This document shows positions 36,301-45,296 of a DNA stretch of 64,000 nt, piece after piece. Made by a program: the position numbers and the translations under genes. Source of the DNA: Roseibium sp. MMSF_3544 (GTDB lineage Bacteria; Pseudomonadota; Alphaproteobacteria; Rhizobiales; Stappiaceae); contig NZ_JASHKA010000001.1 in the NCBI RefSeq assembly GCF_030732845.1, forward strand, positions 248,001 to 312,000, given 5' to 3'. The notes beneath the pieces were generated by a model. The model was not told where the DNA came from. It did no database searches and worked only from the letters and a program-made list of their open reading frames with translations. Each line of letters opens with the position of its first letter. Position 1 is the first letter of the stretch.

Positions 36301-38022
36301 ATGCCGGTCAACCATGACGAAAAGTTTCTTGCGCGGGCAATCGCGGCCGGGTCAGGCGAGGAGCCGGCGGACCTGGTTATCAAGAATGTCCGGCTTTTCA
36401 ACGTCCTGGACGGCAGCAGCAGTGAGACCGATATTGCAATCGTCGGCGACCGTATCGTCGGAACGTATGGCAAATACGCCGGGTCTGACACGATCGACGG
36501 GGCGGGCCTGACAGCGGTTCCGGGCTTTATCGATACGCATCTTCACATTGAATCGTCTCTCGTGACGCCTTTCGAGTTCGACCGTTGTGTTCTGCCGCAT
36601 GGTGTCACGACAGCTATTTGTGATCCGCATGAAATCGCCAACGTGCTTGGAGCCGAGGGGATCAGGTACTTCCTTGATTGCTCGCTCCAGACGGTGATGG
36701 ATGTAAGGGTCAACCTGTCGTCCTGCGTTCCGGCCACGACATTCGAAACGGCCGGAGCCCGTCTGGAAGTGGAAGATCTTTTGCCGTTCAGGGACCATCC
36801 CAAGGTGATCGGTCTGGCGGAATTCATGAATTTTCCAGGCGTACTTGCGCGGGACCCCGATGTGCTCGCCAAACTGGCCGCATTCCAGGGTGGGCACATT
36901 GACGGTCATGCACCCTTGCTGCTCGGCCAGAAACTGAACGGCTATCTTGCCGCCGGGATACAGACCGACCACGAGGCGACAACGGCGGACGAAGCGCTGG
37001 AAAAGCTTGCCAAGGGCATGACGATCCTGATCCGTGAGGGCTCTGTTTCGAAGGATCTTGAAGCGCTATTGCCAATTCTGACGCCGGAAGTGTCTGCCTT
37101 TGTCGCGCTTTGTACGGATGACCGGAACCCGCTCGATATCGCCGAGGAGGGCCATCTCGACAGCATGATCCGGCGTCTGATCGCAGGCGGTGTGCGTCCG
37201 CTCGATGCTTACCGGTCTGCGAGCTGGTCGGCGGCCAATGCCTTCGGTCTGAAGGACCGCGGTGTGATTGCACCCGGCAAACGGGCGGATATCGCTCTTT
37301 TGAGGGATTTCGAAGATTGCAGGGTCGCACAGGTCATCAGCGGCGGTGTTGTTGCAGGCGACGAGGCGTTTGCCGGACGCGGGACGGTCGCACCGGTCGG
37401 CCTGACGAGCGTAAATCTGGACGCCGTGACCGCGGCGGATTTCGACGTTGCAGCGCGCAACAACGAAACCTCCGTAATCGGGGTCATGCCGGGGAAGATC
37501 ATTACCGAACATCTGGTGAAGAGCCTTCCGGTCGCCGGCGGCAAGACGCTTGTCGATCTTGAGCAAGACATTTTGAAAGTCTCCGTCGTGGAGCGGCACA
37601 AGGGTGTCGGGAACATCGGCCGGGGGTTCGTGCATGGCTTCGGTATGAAACGCGGCGCGATTGCAAGTTCCGTCAGCCATGACAGCCACAACATTTGTGT
37701 TGTCGGCGCTGATGAAACGGCGATGGCGCTCGCAGTCAACCGCGTCATTGCAATGAACGGCGGCTTCACGGTTGCCGACAGCGATGGTGTCCTGGCGCAG
37801 CTCGCTTTGCCGCTTGCCGGCCTGATGAGCCTGGAGCCATTTGAAACCGTCAGGGAAGATCTCGAAACCTTGCGGGCGGCGGCCAAGTCGCTGGAATGCA
37901 CGCTTGAGGAGCCTTTCCTGCAGGTTGCGTTCCTGCCGCTGCCGGTCATTCCGCATCTGAAAATCACCGACCTGGGTGTCTTTGATGTCGACAAGTTCGA
38001 GCTGGTGGATCAGGGCGGCTGA
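36301..38022 (+). CDS. ade: Adenine deaminase
   Basis: A 573-residue amidohydrolase-type adenine deaminase (adenine to hypoxanthine), normal length. Metal and active-site motifs in order are [25 protein letters not shown], and HDSHN in the C-terminal half. GGAGAGATATGTG precedes the ATG of MPVNHDEKF; the open frame upstream lacks support. It stands alone, divergent from frcR, and serves purine salvage. Confidence 0.93.
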   Translation: MPVNHDEKFLARAIAAGSGEEPADLVIKNVRLFNVLDGSSSETDIAIVGDRIVGTYGKYAGSDTIDGAGLTAVPGFIDTHLHIESSLVTPFEFDRCVLPHGVTTAICDPHEIANVLGAEGIRYFLDCSLQTVMDVRVNLSSCVPATTFETAGARLEVEDLLPFRDHPKVIGLAEFMNFPGVLARDPDVLAKLAAFQGGHIDGHAPLLLGQKLNGYLAAGIQTDHEATTADEALEKLAKGMTILIREGSVSKDLEALLPILTPEVSAFVALCTDDRNPLDIAEEGHLDSMIRRLIAGGVRPLDAYRSASWSAANAFGLKDRGVIAPGKRADIALLRDFEDCRVAQVISGGVVAGDEAFAGRGTVAPVGLTSVNLDAVTAADFDVAARNNETSVIGVMPGKIITEHLVKSLPVAGGKTLVDLEQDILKVSVVERHKGVGNIGRGFVHGFGMKRGAIASSVSHDSHNICVVGADETAMALAVNRVIAMNGGFTVADSDGVLAQLALPLAGLMSLEPFETVREDLETLRAAAKSLECTLEEPFLQVAFLPLPVIPHLKITDLGVFDVDKFELVDQGG

Positions 38023-38071
38023 GAGCAGGATGTGTGGGTCCTCCTGCCAAATCGAATGAAACCAATCGACT

Positions 38072-38614
38072 TTAATATCGGCGCATTTTCTTTCGGAATC
38101 GGGCCCACCTGCGCACGCCCCGTACGCTGAGCAAAATCGCAATCAATCCGGCGAAGATTGACCCGAGCAGGACGTAGCCGTCCAGCCTCAAATTCGGAAC
38201 ATACTTTGCCGGATGGCCAATCTTGGGATTCAGGGGGAAATAGGAAATTTCCATCTCGCTGCCGATTTGACCGCCCATAATGTCTTGAGGCTTTTTGAAG
38301 CTGAGGATTTGCGGTGTGCCACCCTCCGGCGTAAATCTGACAACCATGACGTAGGCGCTGGTCCACAAGTCTACGTTCTTTTCGTAATTGTCAGGATCAT
38401 TTGCCTCGTAGGCAGCTTGGGTCGCGGTCAAAACGGTTCCTGAGGAGACCTTGCCGAACGCGTTCAGCAACCAGTATTTCGCTCCATTATTGTGATAAAG
38501 ATATATTGAAAACACCGTTGCACAACCGACGATAAACAGGATCGCAAGATTTAGCGCATAGCCGTCTTCAACTGTTTCTTTAGGGTCTCGGCTCTTAGGC
38601 TGTACAGTTTCCAT
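38072..38614 (-). CDS. Two-helix membrane protein, module family A (second copy)
   Basis: A 180-residue protein. One hydrophobic segment (about 20-40, LAILFIVGCATVFSIYLY) is followed by a soluble beta-rich middle and a second segment (about 145-165), then a basic end (RRWARFRKKMRRY). This layout resembles DUF3592-type proteins. It shares the N-terminal EDGYALNLAILF, KYWLLNAFG and NPKIGHP blocks with the protein at 38994-39539. No function is known. Confidence 0.75.
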   Translation of the reverse strand: METVQPKSRDPKETVEDGYALNLAILFIVGCATVFSIYLYHNNGAKYWLLNAFGKVSSGTVLTATQAAYEANDPDNYEKNVDLWTSAYVMVVRFTPEGGTPQILSFKKPQDIMGGQIGSEMEISYFPLNPKIGHPAKYVPNLRLDGYVLLGSIFAGLIAILLSVRGVRRWARFRKKMRRY

Positions 38615-38704
38615 ATAGGTTGCTTAATCCTGATTAAGTGTCCTGTGATTGTATTTCTGGGTGTGTGATTCGCAAGATCCAAGTTTGAGTGCTTCTGACT
38701 TGTG

Positions 38705-38959
38705 TCAGTAAGATTTCATTTCATTTCTGTATCTGTGCCAGCCATTGGCGACCGAGAACAGCCAGACTATCGAGAGGAACGCTATGATCGCTGACCAGAA
38801 CGTGATCCTGGCCTCGAGACGCAGGTCCTCCTGATGCTTTAGCGGATAGGCAATTCCAAGTTTTGGCGGCAAGTACGCAATCGTGAAAGTTTCAGAAACG
38901 GGCTTTCCGTCCAAGCGCCGTGGCAAAAGAAAGCCAACCCTATGCGCGTCTCCGTATTC
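38705..38959 (-). pseudogene. 3' remnant of a module family B gene
   Basis: Only the C-terminal half survives: EYGDAHRVGFLLPRRLDG and what follows align with EYGTVHRVGFLLPRSLDG of the protein at 39645-40202, through the GIAYPL motif to the end. An in-frame TAA sits directly before the first matching codon and the sequence upstream belongs to the end of the previous gene, so the 5' half is deleted. A 73-codon frame from an internal ATG could still be read but has no ribosome site I can see. Confidence 0.75.
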
Positions 38960-38993
38960 TTAAAAAAAGGCCCTCGACAAGATCCGACCACAC

Positions 38994-39539
38994 TCAATAG
39001 CGGCGTAAGCCGTTGCGGAAATTCGACCATTTGCGCGCGGATCTGACTGCAAGGAACAAAATGACCAGGGTGCCGATGAGTGACCACACAAGTAAACGTC
39101 CATCGAACGAAAAGTTGCCAAGCAGGTCAGTCGGATGGGCAATCTTCGGATTGGAGGTGAGAAAGGTGACGGATAGCCGGTCGTTTTCGAGGTCTGCGAG
39201 CCATTCTTCGGGAACCCGGAAAGACAACACCTGAAAGGTGTTCGAGGGAGTGATAATCTCGACGAAGATCGTTCCGTGGGTGAAGTAGTGGGTGCTGTTC
39301 TTCAACGTTTCGCGCGGGGACTTGTGCAGCGCTTGTTGAAGGGTCAGTTTTTCGCCGTTGGCTTCCTGAACACTCAGGACCGTTGCCGGCGTCTCTTCGC
39401 CGAAATATCGAAGCAACCAGTACTTGAGCCCGCTGTCGTAATGGAAGTAGACAGCCACGAGGCATGCAAATCCCGCGAAAAACAGGATCGCAAGATTGAG
39501 TGCATGACTGTCTTCGGCCGCTTCCTTCGGGTTAAACAT
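38994..39539 (-). CDS. Two-helix membrane protein, module family A (first copy)
   Basis: A 181-residue paralogue of the 38072-38614 protein: EDSHALNLAILFFAG with a first membrane segment, KYWLLRYFGEETPATVLSV, a soluble middle domain, NPKIAHP, a second membrane segment and the end NFRNGLRRY. MFNPKEAAED was chosen as start because it matches the N-terminal spacing of its paralogues; the frame is open 23 codons further. Function unknown; DUF3592-like layout. Confidence 0.72.
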   Translation of the reverse strand: MFNPKEAAEDSHALNLAILFFAGFACLVAVYFHYDSGLKYWLLRYFGEETPATVLSVQEANGEKLTLQQALHKSPRETLKNSTHYFTHGTIFVEIITPSNTFQVLSFRVPEEWLADLENDRLSVTFLTSNPKIAHPTDLLGNFSFDGRLLVWSLIGTLVILFLAVRSARKWSNFRNGLRRY

Positions 39540-39644
39540 GGACTGATCACCGGAAAAAGGATTGGTCAAAACAAGCACGGAACCGACCTCGAAGTCCACG
39601 GGCTTCACCGAACGCTATGCAGCTCGGGTTCTGACCCTAGCAGT

Positions 39645-40202
39645 TCAATAGAAGCGCGCTTTCGAGCGAAACTCACGCCATCTGCGAATGGCGCCGAACA
39701 ACAAAATCAGTGCAAATACTCCAATGACGACCGACCAAAACGCGACGCGCGCATCAAAATTCAGATCCTCAAGATGCTCAAGCGGATAGGCAATTCCTGG
39801 TCTTTGTGGAAGATAGGCAATCGTGAAGGTTTCGGATATGGGTGTTCCATCCAGGCTTCTCGGCAACAAGAAACCGACGCGGTGCACAGTGCCATACTCG
39901 TCCCTGAACGACAGGGCGACTGCGTCGCCGAAAAGCCAGGTTTCCCGGTTTTTGAGTGCGTTTTTCTGGTTTCGGGTCGCTGAGCGCGCGCGCTGAAACA
40001 AGTCCTCAGGGCTGTTGGGTCTATGGACCGCGACCACTATTGCCTGTGAGGTTGCGCCATACCTATTTAGAAGCCAGTATTTGATCGCTGTATCGGTGTG
40101 GAGCCATAGCGAGAATCCGACCGCAGTCAAAACAATAACAAGGATTGCGAGCCTGAGCGCATGACCGTCTTCAGCTTCTTCATTGGCTTGATACACTTCC
40201 AA
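39645..40202 (-). CDS. Two-helix membrane protein, module family B
   Basis: A 185-residue protein with the same layout as its neighbours (EDGHALRLAILVIVLTAVGF membrane segment, KYWLLNRYG, soluble middle, second membrane segment, basic end). The middle domain differs, with VHRVGFLLPRSLDG and GIAYPLEHLEDL. It is the first gene of the four-member array and lies 73 bases divergent from the AAA ATPase. Function unknown. Confidence 0.75.
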   Translation of the reverse strand: MEVYQANEEAEDGHALRLAILVIVLTAVGFSLWLHTDTAIKYWLLNRYGATSQAIVVAVHRPNSPEDLFQRARSATRNQKNALKNRETWLFGDAVALSFRDEYGTVHRVGFLLPRSLDGTPISETFTIAYLPQRPGIAYPLEHLEDLNFDARVAFWSVVIGVFALILLFGAIRRWREFRSKARFY

Positions 40203-40275
40203 CTCCGAGCGTGGTGTGCTCTTTGCAACCTATCGCGCCAAAGTTGACCAACAGTTTAATCCGGTCTTTGAACCC

Positions 40276-41433
40276 ATGATCCTGACCCTTGCCGTTTCCG
40301 GATACCGCTCCCTGCGCGACATCGTCATGCCGCTTGACCGCATCACGCTGGTGACCGGCGCAAATGGCAGCGGCAAATCCAGTCTTTACAGGTCGATCCG
40401 ATTGTTGGCGGAAGTCGCGCAAGGGCAGGCGATTGCTTCGCTGGCCGCCGAGGGTGGACTGCAATCGACGCTCTGGGCGGGACCCGAAGCGTTTTCGCGT
40501 GGCATGAAGCGGGGTGAAGTGCCCGTTCAGGGCACGGTGCGCAAGAACGTCATCAGTCTGAAACTGGGCTTTGCGGATGAAGACTACGGCTACGCGATTG
40601 ACCTTGGCCTGCCAGCCGATGCCGGACGGTCGTTGTTCTCGATGGATCCGGAAATCAAGGCAGAAGCGTTGTGGGCGGGGGAGGCCCTGTCGCGCTCGAA
40701 CGAGATTGCCGGCCGGAACGGACCAACCGCGCGGGTATTGAACAATCAGGGACAGCGGGTGCCTGTCTACCAGAACCTCGCTCGCTTCGACAGCATGATG
40801 ACGCACGCGGCTGATCCGAAGGACGGACTTGAGTTGCTGGTGATGCGAGAGCGGATGCGCGCCTGGCGATTTTACGATCACCTCAGAACCGACCGGAACG
40901 CGCCCGCCCGATTTCCGAAAATCGGGACCAGGACCCCGGTCCTGAGTGCCGATGGCGGCGATCTGGCTGCGGCGTTGCAGACGATCCTGGAGATCGGCGA
41001 CGAGATTGCGCTTGCCGAGGCGATCGATGATGCCTTTCCGGGCGCTTCCATTGAAGTCACCGTCAATGACGGGTATTTTGAACTCCTTATGAAGCAGAAA
41101 GGCCTGCTTCGGCCGCTTCGCACGAGCGAATTGTCGGATGGAACCTTGCGCTATCTGTTGTTGACCGCAGCCTTGCTGTCGCCGCGTCCGGCTCCCCTTG
41201 TGGTCCTCAACGAACCGGAAACCAGCCTTCATCCGGCGCTTCTCCAACCGCTTGCCAGGCTTGTCGCCACCGCAGCCGAAAAGACCCAGGTTGTTGTTGT
41301 CTCTCATGCGGCTGAACTCGTTGAAACGCTTGCTTGCGAGGCTGGGTGCGTTCGCTATGAATTGCGCAAGGAACTCGGAGAAACGGTTGTCGACGGCGTT
41401 GATCCCCCCCGCTGGACCTGGCCGAAACGGTAA
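40276..41433 (+). CDS. AAA family ATPase (RecF/SMC-like, predicted ATPase group)
   Basis: A 385-residue stand-alone ATPase: Walker A GANGSGKSS (28-36), an ABC-type signature SELSDGTLRYL (284-294) and Walker B LVVLNEPETSLHP (308-320), then a switch His in VVVSHAAELVE. This is the layout of the OLD/RecF-like 'predicted ATPase' group. No nuclease (Toprim) domain follows, so it is not an OLD nuclease. Some relatives act in defence or DNA maintenance, but no function can be assigned here. Start is MILTLAVSGYRS; upstream codons belong to the gap. Confidence 0.83.
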   Translation: MILTLAVSGYRSLRDIVMPLDRITLVTGANGSGKSSLYRSIRLLAEVAQGQAIASLAAEGGLQSTLWAGPEAFSRGMKRGEVPVQGTVRKNVISLKLGFADEDYGYAIDLGLPADAGRSLFSMDPEIKAEALWAGEALSRSNEIAGRNGPTARVLNNQGQRVPVYQNLARFDSMMTHAADPKDGLELLVMRERMRAWRFYDHLRTDRNAPARFPKIGTRTPVLSADGGDLAAALQTILEIGDEIALAEAIDDAFPGASIEVTVNDGYFELLMKQKGLLRPLRTSELSDGTLRYLLLTAALLSPRPAPLVVLNEPETSLHPALLQPLARLVATAAEKTQVVVVSHAAELVETLACEAGCVRYELRKELGETVVDGVDPPRWTWPKR

Positions 41434-41590
41434 GCTGGTAAAACCTGTCACGTTTTTTGATAAGTTTTTGAATCTCCGTTGGTATTGCGATCGATGCCTG
41501 TGGACTTATCTACAAATGATGGATCCCGATCACAAAAAAAACGAAAGGGTGTCGTTACGTAGCGAGTTGACGTGAACGGAAGGTTGCGTC

Positions 41591-41737
41591 ATGTCAAAAG
41601 GACCCAGAGAGGTGACGCATTCATTGCGCCTTACGCCGGCAGCGAGGAGTTCGGCTGAAAGGCGCGCCGCATGGCAGGCTTCATTGGAAGACGGCTGGCG
41701 GCTTGATGCGAAAAGAACGCGTTGGAGAACGTTATGA
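41591..41737 (+). CDS. 48-codon basic ORF overlapping the acyl-CoA ligase start
   Basis: MSKGPREVTHSLRLTPAARS opens a 48-residue, arginine-rich frame (11 Arg or Lys in the second half) that ends TTA-TGA, its stop overlapping the ligase ATG as ATGA. GGAAGG stands 7 bases before its ATG. The overlap and ribosome site suggest a translated leader that couples to the ligase; without homologues it could still be chance. Confidence 0.45.
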   Translation: MSKGPREVTHSLRLTPAARSSAERRAAWQASLEDGWRLDAKRTRWRTL

Positions 41738-43404
41738 CGACTGCGGAGGAGTGGAACGCGGCCTTTGAGCCCCGTCCGGTACACAAGTATCTTGAGGCAA
41801 CCGTTGCGCAATTCGGTGACAGGCCTGCCGCCGATTTCATGGGCAAGGTCTGGACATATGCAGAGCTGGGCGAGCTCGTGGACAGCACCGCCGCCGGGCT
41901 TCAGGCGATGGGCGTTGGGCCGGGCGTGAATGTCGGATTATGCCTGCCGAACACGCCTTATTATACGATCTTCTATTTTGCGATTTTGAAGGCAGGCGGC
42001 ACCGTCGCCAATTTCAATCCGCTCTATGTAGAGCGTGAAATTGCGTTCCAGGCACGCGATGCGGATGTGCGCATCATGGTGACGATGGATCTCAAGGTGA
42101 TCTACGACAAGGTCGAAGACGTCCGGAAAGAGAAAATCCTGGACAAGATCATCGTCTGCCCGATGACCTTTTGCCTGCCGACGGTGAAAAAGATCCTGTT
42201 CAGCCTCTTCAAACGCAAAGAACTGGCCACAATTCCGCGTGATGACGCACATGTCTGGTTCGATGACTTGCAGGTCAACGGTGCGCAACCGAAACCGGCT
42301 GAGATCGACGTGGAAAACGACATTGCCGTCCTGCAATACACCGGCGGCACGACTGGCGTGCCCAAAGGGGCGATGCTGACCCACAAGAACCTGTCAGCCA
42401 ATATCGAGCAGATGCGCTGCGTTTTCGAAAAGGCGCGTCTCGGCGAAGAAAAGATGCTCTGCGTGCTGCCGTTCTTTCATGTCTTCGCCATGACGGTTGG
42501 GCAAAACCTGTCGATCATTCTGGGCGCCGAGATGGTGCTGCAACCGCGTTTTGAGCTGAAGACGCTGCTGGACACGATAAAACGCAAGCAAGTGACCCTG
42601 TTCCCGGGCGTTCCGACGATCTACACGGCTATAAACAACTCGCCTCTGACCAAGGACTACGACTTGTCGAGCATCACGCTGTGCATTTCAGGCGGGGCGC
42701 CACTTCCGGTCGAGGTCAAGGAAAGTTTCGAGAAGCTGACGGGCTGCATTCTCGTTGAGGGATACGGACTGACGGAATCGTCGCCGGTTGCTGCTGTCAA
42801 TCCGCTCGATGAAAACCGGCGCGCCGGGTCCATCGGCCGCCTTGTGCCGGGAACCACGGCGCGCTTCGTGAGCATTGAAGACAAGGAAACGGAAGTCGCA
42901 GAAGGTGAGAAGGGCGAGCTGATGCTGCATGGTCCGCAGATCATGAAAGGCTACTGGAAACGCGACGATGCGACCGCCGATACAATCACCGAAGACGGCT
43001 ACCTGCACACGGGCGACGTCGGCTATCGGGACGCAGATGGGTTCATCTATCTGGTGGACCGGATCAAGGACCTGATCCTTTGTTCCGGTTTCAATGTCTA
43101 TCCACGCGTCGTCGAAGAAGCAATCTACCAGAACGAAGCTGTCGACGAGACAATCGTGATCGCTATTCCGGACGAATACCGCGGGCAGTCACCCAAAGCC
43201 TTCATTAAGCTCAAGGAGGGATATTCCCTTTCTGGCGAAGAGATGAAGTTGTTTCTCAAAGAACATCTGTCACCTATTGAAATGCCTCGTGAATTCGAGT
43301 TTCGAAATGAACTTCCCAAGACCATGGTCGGTAAGCTTTCCAAAAAGGAACTGGTCGAGGAAGAGGCTCAGAAGCGGTCGCAGGCCCAGACCGAGAACGC
43401 ATGA
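41734..43404 (+). CDS. Long-chain fatty acid (or dicarboxylate) CoA ligase
   Basis: A 556-residue AMP-forming acyl-CoA synthetase. The P-loop is YTGGTTGVPKGAMLTHKN, the acyl/AMP region GYGLTESSP, and the C-terminal lysine is in GKLSKKEL. Its length and the core motifs match FadD; the PimA-type dicarboxylate ligases of Rhodopseudomonas are an alternative. It activates fatty acids for beta-oxidation. GGAGAAC precedes the ATG. A FadL-type porin gene lies about 10 kb away, not in the same operon. Confidence 0.87.
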   Translation: MTTAEEWNAAFEPRPVHKYLEATVAQFGDRPAADFMGKVWTYAELGELVDSTAAGLQAMGVGPGVNVGLCLPNTPYYTIFYFAILKAGGTVANFNPLYVEREIAFQARDADVRIMVTMDLKVIYDKVEDVRKEKILDKIIVCPMTFCLPTVKKILFSLFKRKELATIPRDDAHVWFDDLQVNGAQPKPAEIDVENDIAVLQYTGGTTGVPKGAMLTHKNLSANIEQMRCVFEKARLGEEKMLCVLPFFHVFAMTVGQNLSIILGAEMVLQPRFELKTLLDTIKRKQVTLFPGVPTIYTAINNSPLTKDYDLSSITLCISGGAPLPVEVKESFEKLTGCILVEGYGLTESSPVAAVNPLDENRRAGSIGRLVPGTTARFVSIEDKETEVAEGEKGELMLHGPQIMKGYWKRDDATADTITEDGYLHTGDVGYRDADGFIYLVDRIKDLILCSGFNVYPRVVEEAIYQNEAVDETIVIAIPDEYRGQSPKAFIKLKEGYSLSGEEMKLFLKEHLSPIEMPREFEFRNELPKTMVGKLSKKELVEEEAQKRSQAQTENA

Positions 43405-43420
43405 AAAAACCCGTTTCGTT

Positions 43421-43947
43421 GCCATCCAGGATATGAACCGGGGGACATCGTCAAGCGGACCCTGGCTCAGGGCCGGGGCGGCGCAAGAATCAGGCGATGC
43501 GGAATTTGAATGTCACCCCGGACGGAGCGACGTGGAGATCCGGGGCCTACTCGTTTCCAGAGACTGCCGGTTTGCGGGCAGTATGAGCCAGCTGGCTCGA
43601 TCCCTTCGACAAGCAGGAAAGTGAGTGGGCCCCGGCGCGGCGCTCGCGCTTGGCCGGGGTGACACTGATGTGTGCGGCATATTGTGTGCCATCCAGGATG
43701 TGATCTGGGACGAACGCGGTGTTGCGGCTGGCTCCGGCTCAGGGCCGGGGAGGCGCAAGAATTAGGCGATGCGGAACTTGAATGTCACCCCGGACGGAGC
43801 GCAGCGGAGATCCGGGGCCTACTCGTTTCCAGAGGCTGCCGGTTTGCGGGCAGTATGAGCCAGCTGGCTCAATCCCTTCGACAAGCAGGGAGTGAGAGTG
43901 GGCCCCGGCGCGGCGCTCGCGTTTGGCCGGGGTGACACCGATGTGTG
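43421..43947. repeat. Two tandem copies of a ~267-base element with inverted GC-rich ends
   Basis: Both units begin GCCATCCAGGAT (43421 and 43688) and share most of their length, including GAGATCCGGGGCCTACTCG and GTATGAGCCAGCTGGCTC. Within each, TGTCACCCCGG near the middle faces CCGGGGTGACA near the end (43783-43793 with 43927-43937 in unit 2), and two inner hairpins (CCCCGGA/TCCGGGG; GGCCCCGGC with GGCCGGGG) lie inside. It has no open frame of interest. It looks like a REP- or MITE-type non-coding element duplicated in tandem. Confidence 0.8.
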
Positions 43948-43985
43948 TCACGCGGCGAGCGGCGCAATCGTTTCGAAGCGTTGCC

Positions 43986-44987
43986 TCAGTGTGAGTCGCT
44001 GCGCCCTTCCGCGGCGCGCGCCAGCTCACGTCCTCGCTTGGCTTCGCGGCGGACCGTGTAGATCGAGGCCGCGATGATGATTGCGGCACCTGCCAGCGTT
44101 TCAGCCCTCGGCCAATGGCTGAAGATAAGGGCGCCGAACACTGTCGCATAGAGCAACCTGGTGTAGTCGAGCGATGCGATAGCCGTTGCCTCTCCTGCCT
44201 TGAACCCCTTGATGTTTGCAAGCTGGGCCGCCCAGGAAACAATCCCGACCAGGATCAGAAGACCCCATTGATGCAAGGTCGGTGCCTGCCATGTCAGGAT
44301 AGCCGGTATCAGCATGATCAGCCCGACACCCAGAGCCTGATAGGTCAGGATTGTCACCGGCGGGTCGGTTCTGGTCAAAATGCGTACGACGATCATGACC
44401 ATGCCGGCCCCTGCCGCGCCGGCAATCGCGAGCAGGGCATAAAGGTCGATAAAACCCTCCGCGTCGGGACGCAGCATGAGAAGGACACCCAGAAATCCGA
44501 TGATGGTCGCGCCCCAGCGATGGACGCCGACCGTTTCGCCCAACAACCAAATGGCAAAAATCGTGATGAAGAAGGTTCTGGAGAAGCTGATGGCGGTCGC
44601 ATCTGCCAGGGGCAAATGTATGAACGCCGTGAAGCCGCACAGCATGGCTGTTGATGCAAGGAGCACGCGTGCGAGCTGCAGTTCGGGGCGTTTTGTCGCC
44701 AGCGAGCTGGGAAGGCCGCGGAAGATTGTCGGGGCGACGATGACCAGCATCACAGCCTGGCGAACCACGAGTATCTGAAAGACACTCAGATCCTGCCCGA
44801 CAAACTTGATAAGCGTGACCATGATGGAAAAGCCGAATGCTGCCAGCAAGACCCAGAGGGCACCGATGGTGTTGGACGGCAAGTTGGCCGTCATGGCGGT
44901 TATCTTGCGCTCGACGAAATTTGCGGAATGCGTTCCTGTCGCATGGGACGCATCGTTGCGCGCCTGCTCTTTGGGGGGCTTATCCAT
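43986..44987 (-). CDS. EamA/DMT family transporter
   Basis: A 333-residue inner-membrane protein with a hydrophilic N-terminus of about 35 residues, then about ten hydrophobic segments in two EamA halves (GALWVLLAAFGFSIMVTLI opens the first). AGGAAACAC before the ATG supports this start; a Met 31 codons later lacks a ribosome site. Presumed metabolite exporter, substrate unknown. It lies between the repeat element and the orphan molybdenum enzyme gene. Confidence 0.85.
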   Translation of the reverse strand: MDKPPKEQARNDASHATGTHSANFVERKITAMTANLPSNTIGALWVLLAAFGFSIMVTLIKFVGQDLSVFQILVVRQAVMLVIVAPTIFRGLPSSLATKRPELQLARVLLASTAMLCGFTAFIHLPLADATAISFSRTFFITIFAIWLLGETVGVHRWGATIIGFLGVLLMLRPDAEGFIDLYALLAIAGAAGAGMVMIVVRILTRTDPPVTILTYQALGVGLIMLIPAILTWQAPTLHQWGLLILVGIVSWAAQLANIKGFKAGEATAIASLDYTRLLYATVFGALIFSHWPRAETLAGAAIIIAASIYTVRREAKRGRELARAAEGRSDSH

Positions 44988-45296
44988 GTGTTTCCTGGGG
45001 CGAACGAACACGGGGCACACGCTGGCAAACCGGTGCTTGGGGGAATTCGTTCAGACTTGATATTGGTGTCGGGACCGTAGGCTATGCGGTTTTCGCTGCG
45101 AATGAAAGCTGCTGCCGCGATGTTTGCCTTATCTAGGGAACCAGCTATATTTCGCTTAAGCAGCGCGTCTGTCCGGTGGCATCGATGGCAACAGCCCCAC
45201 TGGTCAGGGTAGCGATTGGGCCCTATCCAAGATCGGACCCAAGGTCTTAGGTTTTCTGATTTCCAGGGAAGTCCTCCCAAACACAGGTCCAGATAT
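44988..45296. other. Intergenic region between divergent DMT and molybdenum-enzyme genes
   Basis: About 310 bases that must hold two divergent promoters. I see no gene, repeat or strong palindrome. Confidence 0.4.

Noticed and set aside
38705-38926. A genuine 73-residue membrane protein
   Set aside because: Its homology to the 39645 gene continues upstream of the ATG to an in-frame TAA, so it is the end of a truncated gene.
40180-41451. A 423-codon minus-strand open frame opposite the AAA ATPase
   Set aside because: The plus-strand frame has Walker A, signature and Walker B in place; the antisense product is basic and without motifs.
43421-43947. Repeats considered as a CRISPR array
   Set aside because: Only two units of about 267 bases with no short repeat-spacer rhythm and no cas genes.
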